Below are positions 63,136 through 64,000 of a stretch of 64,000 bases of DNA, piece by piece; positions within the stretch are counted from its first letter, which is position 1, and the number at the start of each line of letters is the position of its first letter. Where the stretch lies: the NCBI RefSeq assembly GCF_015477775.1, contig NZ_JADLQO010000015.1:166136-230135 (forward strand), read 5' to 3'. The position numbers and the translations under genes are program-made. The DNA is from Nocardia abscessus. Lineage in GTDB: Bacteria; Actinomycetota; Actinomycetes; Mycobacteriales; Mycobacteriaceae. The notes beneath the pieces are model-generated. The model was not told the origin of the DNA and made no database searches. It was given only the letters and a program-made list of their open reading frames with translations.

Positions 63136-63588
63136 TCACCCGGCGACAACCGAATCACCGTCGACCCGAATGCTTTTCGGGGAAAGGGGTTTGGTGGCCG
63201 GGCCCTTGGCCACCGAGCCGTCCAGCGCGAACTTGCTGCCGTGGCAGGCACAGTTGATGGTGCCGCCGGACACGGTGGCGACCTTGCATCCCGCGTGCGT
63301 GCACACCGAGGAGAGGCCGAGGAAGCTGCCCGGGCTGGGCTGGGTGACCACGGTGTCACCGACGATCACGCCGCCACCGACGGGGATGTCGGCCGTTCTG
63401 GCGAGCGCGTTCGCGGGCCGGTCCGCGTCGGAGGGCTGGTTGCCGGGAGTGGCGGGAGCGGGATTCGGCGCGGGTGCGGCCTCATCTTTGCCGTAGGTGG
63501 CGCAGGCGGTGAGCGCCGTCGCGGCGGCGACGCCCACACCGGCGATGACCACACTGCGGCGGGTATGGGGTTGTTCGTCGAATGTCAT
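63136..63588 (-). CDS. Exported Rieske (2Fe-2S) protein
   Basis: 150 aa. A twin-arginine-like signal (TRRSVVIAGVGVAAATALTAC, with lipobox Cys29), a Pro/Ala spacer, then a Rieske fold with cluster ligands in SSVCTHAGCKV and NCACHGSKF. It ends DGDSVVAG. Electron-transfer partner unknown; such small exported Rieske proteins are common in actinobacteria. Start ATG 63588. Convergent with the VOC gene. Confidence 0.88.
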   Translation of the reverse strand: MTFDEQPHTRRSVVIAGVGVAAATALTACATYGKDEAAPAPNPAPATPGNQPSDADRPANALARTADIPVGGGVIVGDTVVTQPSPGSFLGLSSVCTHAGCKVATVSGGTINCACHGSKFALDGSVAKGPATKPLSPKSIRVDGDSVVAG

Positions 63589-63786
63589 GTCGGGTTCCGT
63601 TACCGCCGCCAGGGTGAGCAAGGGCCCAAGTCTCTTCATCGGATCTCCTCGAAGGCGCGGCCGCCATCGCGTCGGTGCCGCTTTCGCCTCGTCAACGGAG
63701 TAGGGCAGCCCTGCGGTTCAATCCGGTGTGCTCATACGTCGCTACCGGGCGTGTCGTAGGACAGCGATGCCGCGAACCGAGGGGCG

Positions 63787-63835
63787 AGCGGCGGACCCGG
63801 ACCCCCTCATCTGCTTTGTGGCCGGGTCCGCCGCT
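63787..63835 (-). terminator. Terminator hairpin after the acetyl-CoA synthetase gene
   Basis: AGCGGCGGACCCGG and CCGGGTCCGCCGCT form a perfect 14-bp stem with a 21-base loop, 9 bases past the stop of the minus-strand gene. Confidence 0.7.
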
Positions 63836-63844
63836 CTGGGGTGG

Positions 63845-64000
63845 TTACCCGCGGGCGATCGATTCGAACACCTTCGGGTCCACCAGGGTGGAGGTGTCGC
63901 CGAGTTCGCGTCCTTCGGCGACGTCGCGCAGGAGGCGGCGCATGATTTTGCCGCTGCGGGTTTTGGGGAGTTCGGGGACGATGTGGATTTCTCGTGGTCG
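63845..64000 (-). CDS. acs: Acetyl-CoA synthetase, 3' end only
   Basis: Last 51 codons of an acyl-adenylate synthetase. IVPELPKTRSGKIMRRLLRDVA contains the conserved catalytic Lys of the C-terminal domain (PKTRSGKIMRR), the site acetylated in Acs, followed by a typical tail ending ESIARG. It activates acetate to acetyl-CoA. The rest lies outside the window. Confidence 0.88.
   Translation of the reverse strand, partial: RPREIHIVPELPKTRSGKIMRRLLRDVAEGRELGDTSTLVDPKVFESIARG

Overview
This window is high-GC actinobacterial chromosome. A mycolata of the Nocardia/Rhodococcus type is the best guess. The supporting evidence is a division and cell-wall (dcw) cluster that lacks ftsA and runs into sepF-yggT-wag31, a T-box leader on ileS, LppM- and CtpE-like genes, leaderless GTG starts, and carotenoid genes. 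The genus is an inference; no rRNA or tRNA gene is present to fix it.

Region 1 (1-3.5 kb): the 5' part of a CrtI-type phytoene desaturase and a GGPP synthase on the minus strand, divergent from a leaderless metF. Region 2 (3.6-16.75 kb): the most interesting block. It is one minus-strand run of twelve ORFs, most of them overlapping by 1-4 bases. It encodes a polar amino-acid ABC importer, a peptide/nickel-type ABC importer, three luciferase-like flavin monooxygenases, a DUF1684 protein and two unidentified small ORFs. Just ahead of the first gene I see an S-box-like SAM riboswitch whose closing helix overlaps the Shine-Dalgarno. I read the block as a sulfur-scavenging operon (cystine-like or S-modified amino acids plus peptides, followed by flavin-dependent C-S cleavage) that is shut off when SAM is plentiful.

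Region 3 (17-24.5 kb): a secreted protein, then a second carotenoid locus (GT2 glycosyltransferase, LppM-like lipoprotein, CruF-like protein, CrtO-like oxidoreductase, GNAT), then a HEPN-type protein, four tandem 66-bp repeats and a DUF3040 membrane protein. Region 4 (24.8-46.2 kb): mraZ-rsmH-ftsL-ftsI-murE-murF-mraY-murD-ftsW-murG-murC-ftsQ-ftsZ-pgeF-yggS-sepF-yggT-wag31. Its oddities are a MraZ box overlapping the mraZ promoter, a hexapeptide repeat inside MurD, and a terminator plus a small antisense secreted-peptide gene, apparently frameshifted, between murD and ftsW.

Region 5 (46.3-64 kb): T-box-controlled ileS, an NlpC/P60 hydrolase behind a CRP/GlxR-like site, galU, dinB, a lipoprotein gene, divergent rarD and ctpE, a PhzF-like gene, lspA-rluD with a downstream membrane-anchored protein, two overlapping lipoprotein genes, a VOC protein, a Rieske protein, and the 3' end of an acetyl-CoA synthetase gene. 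No transposon, prophage, CRISPR array or tRNA/rRNA gene was seen.
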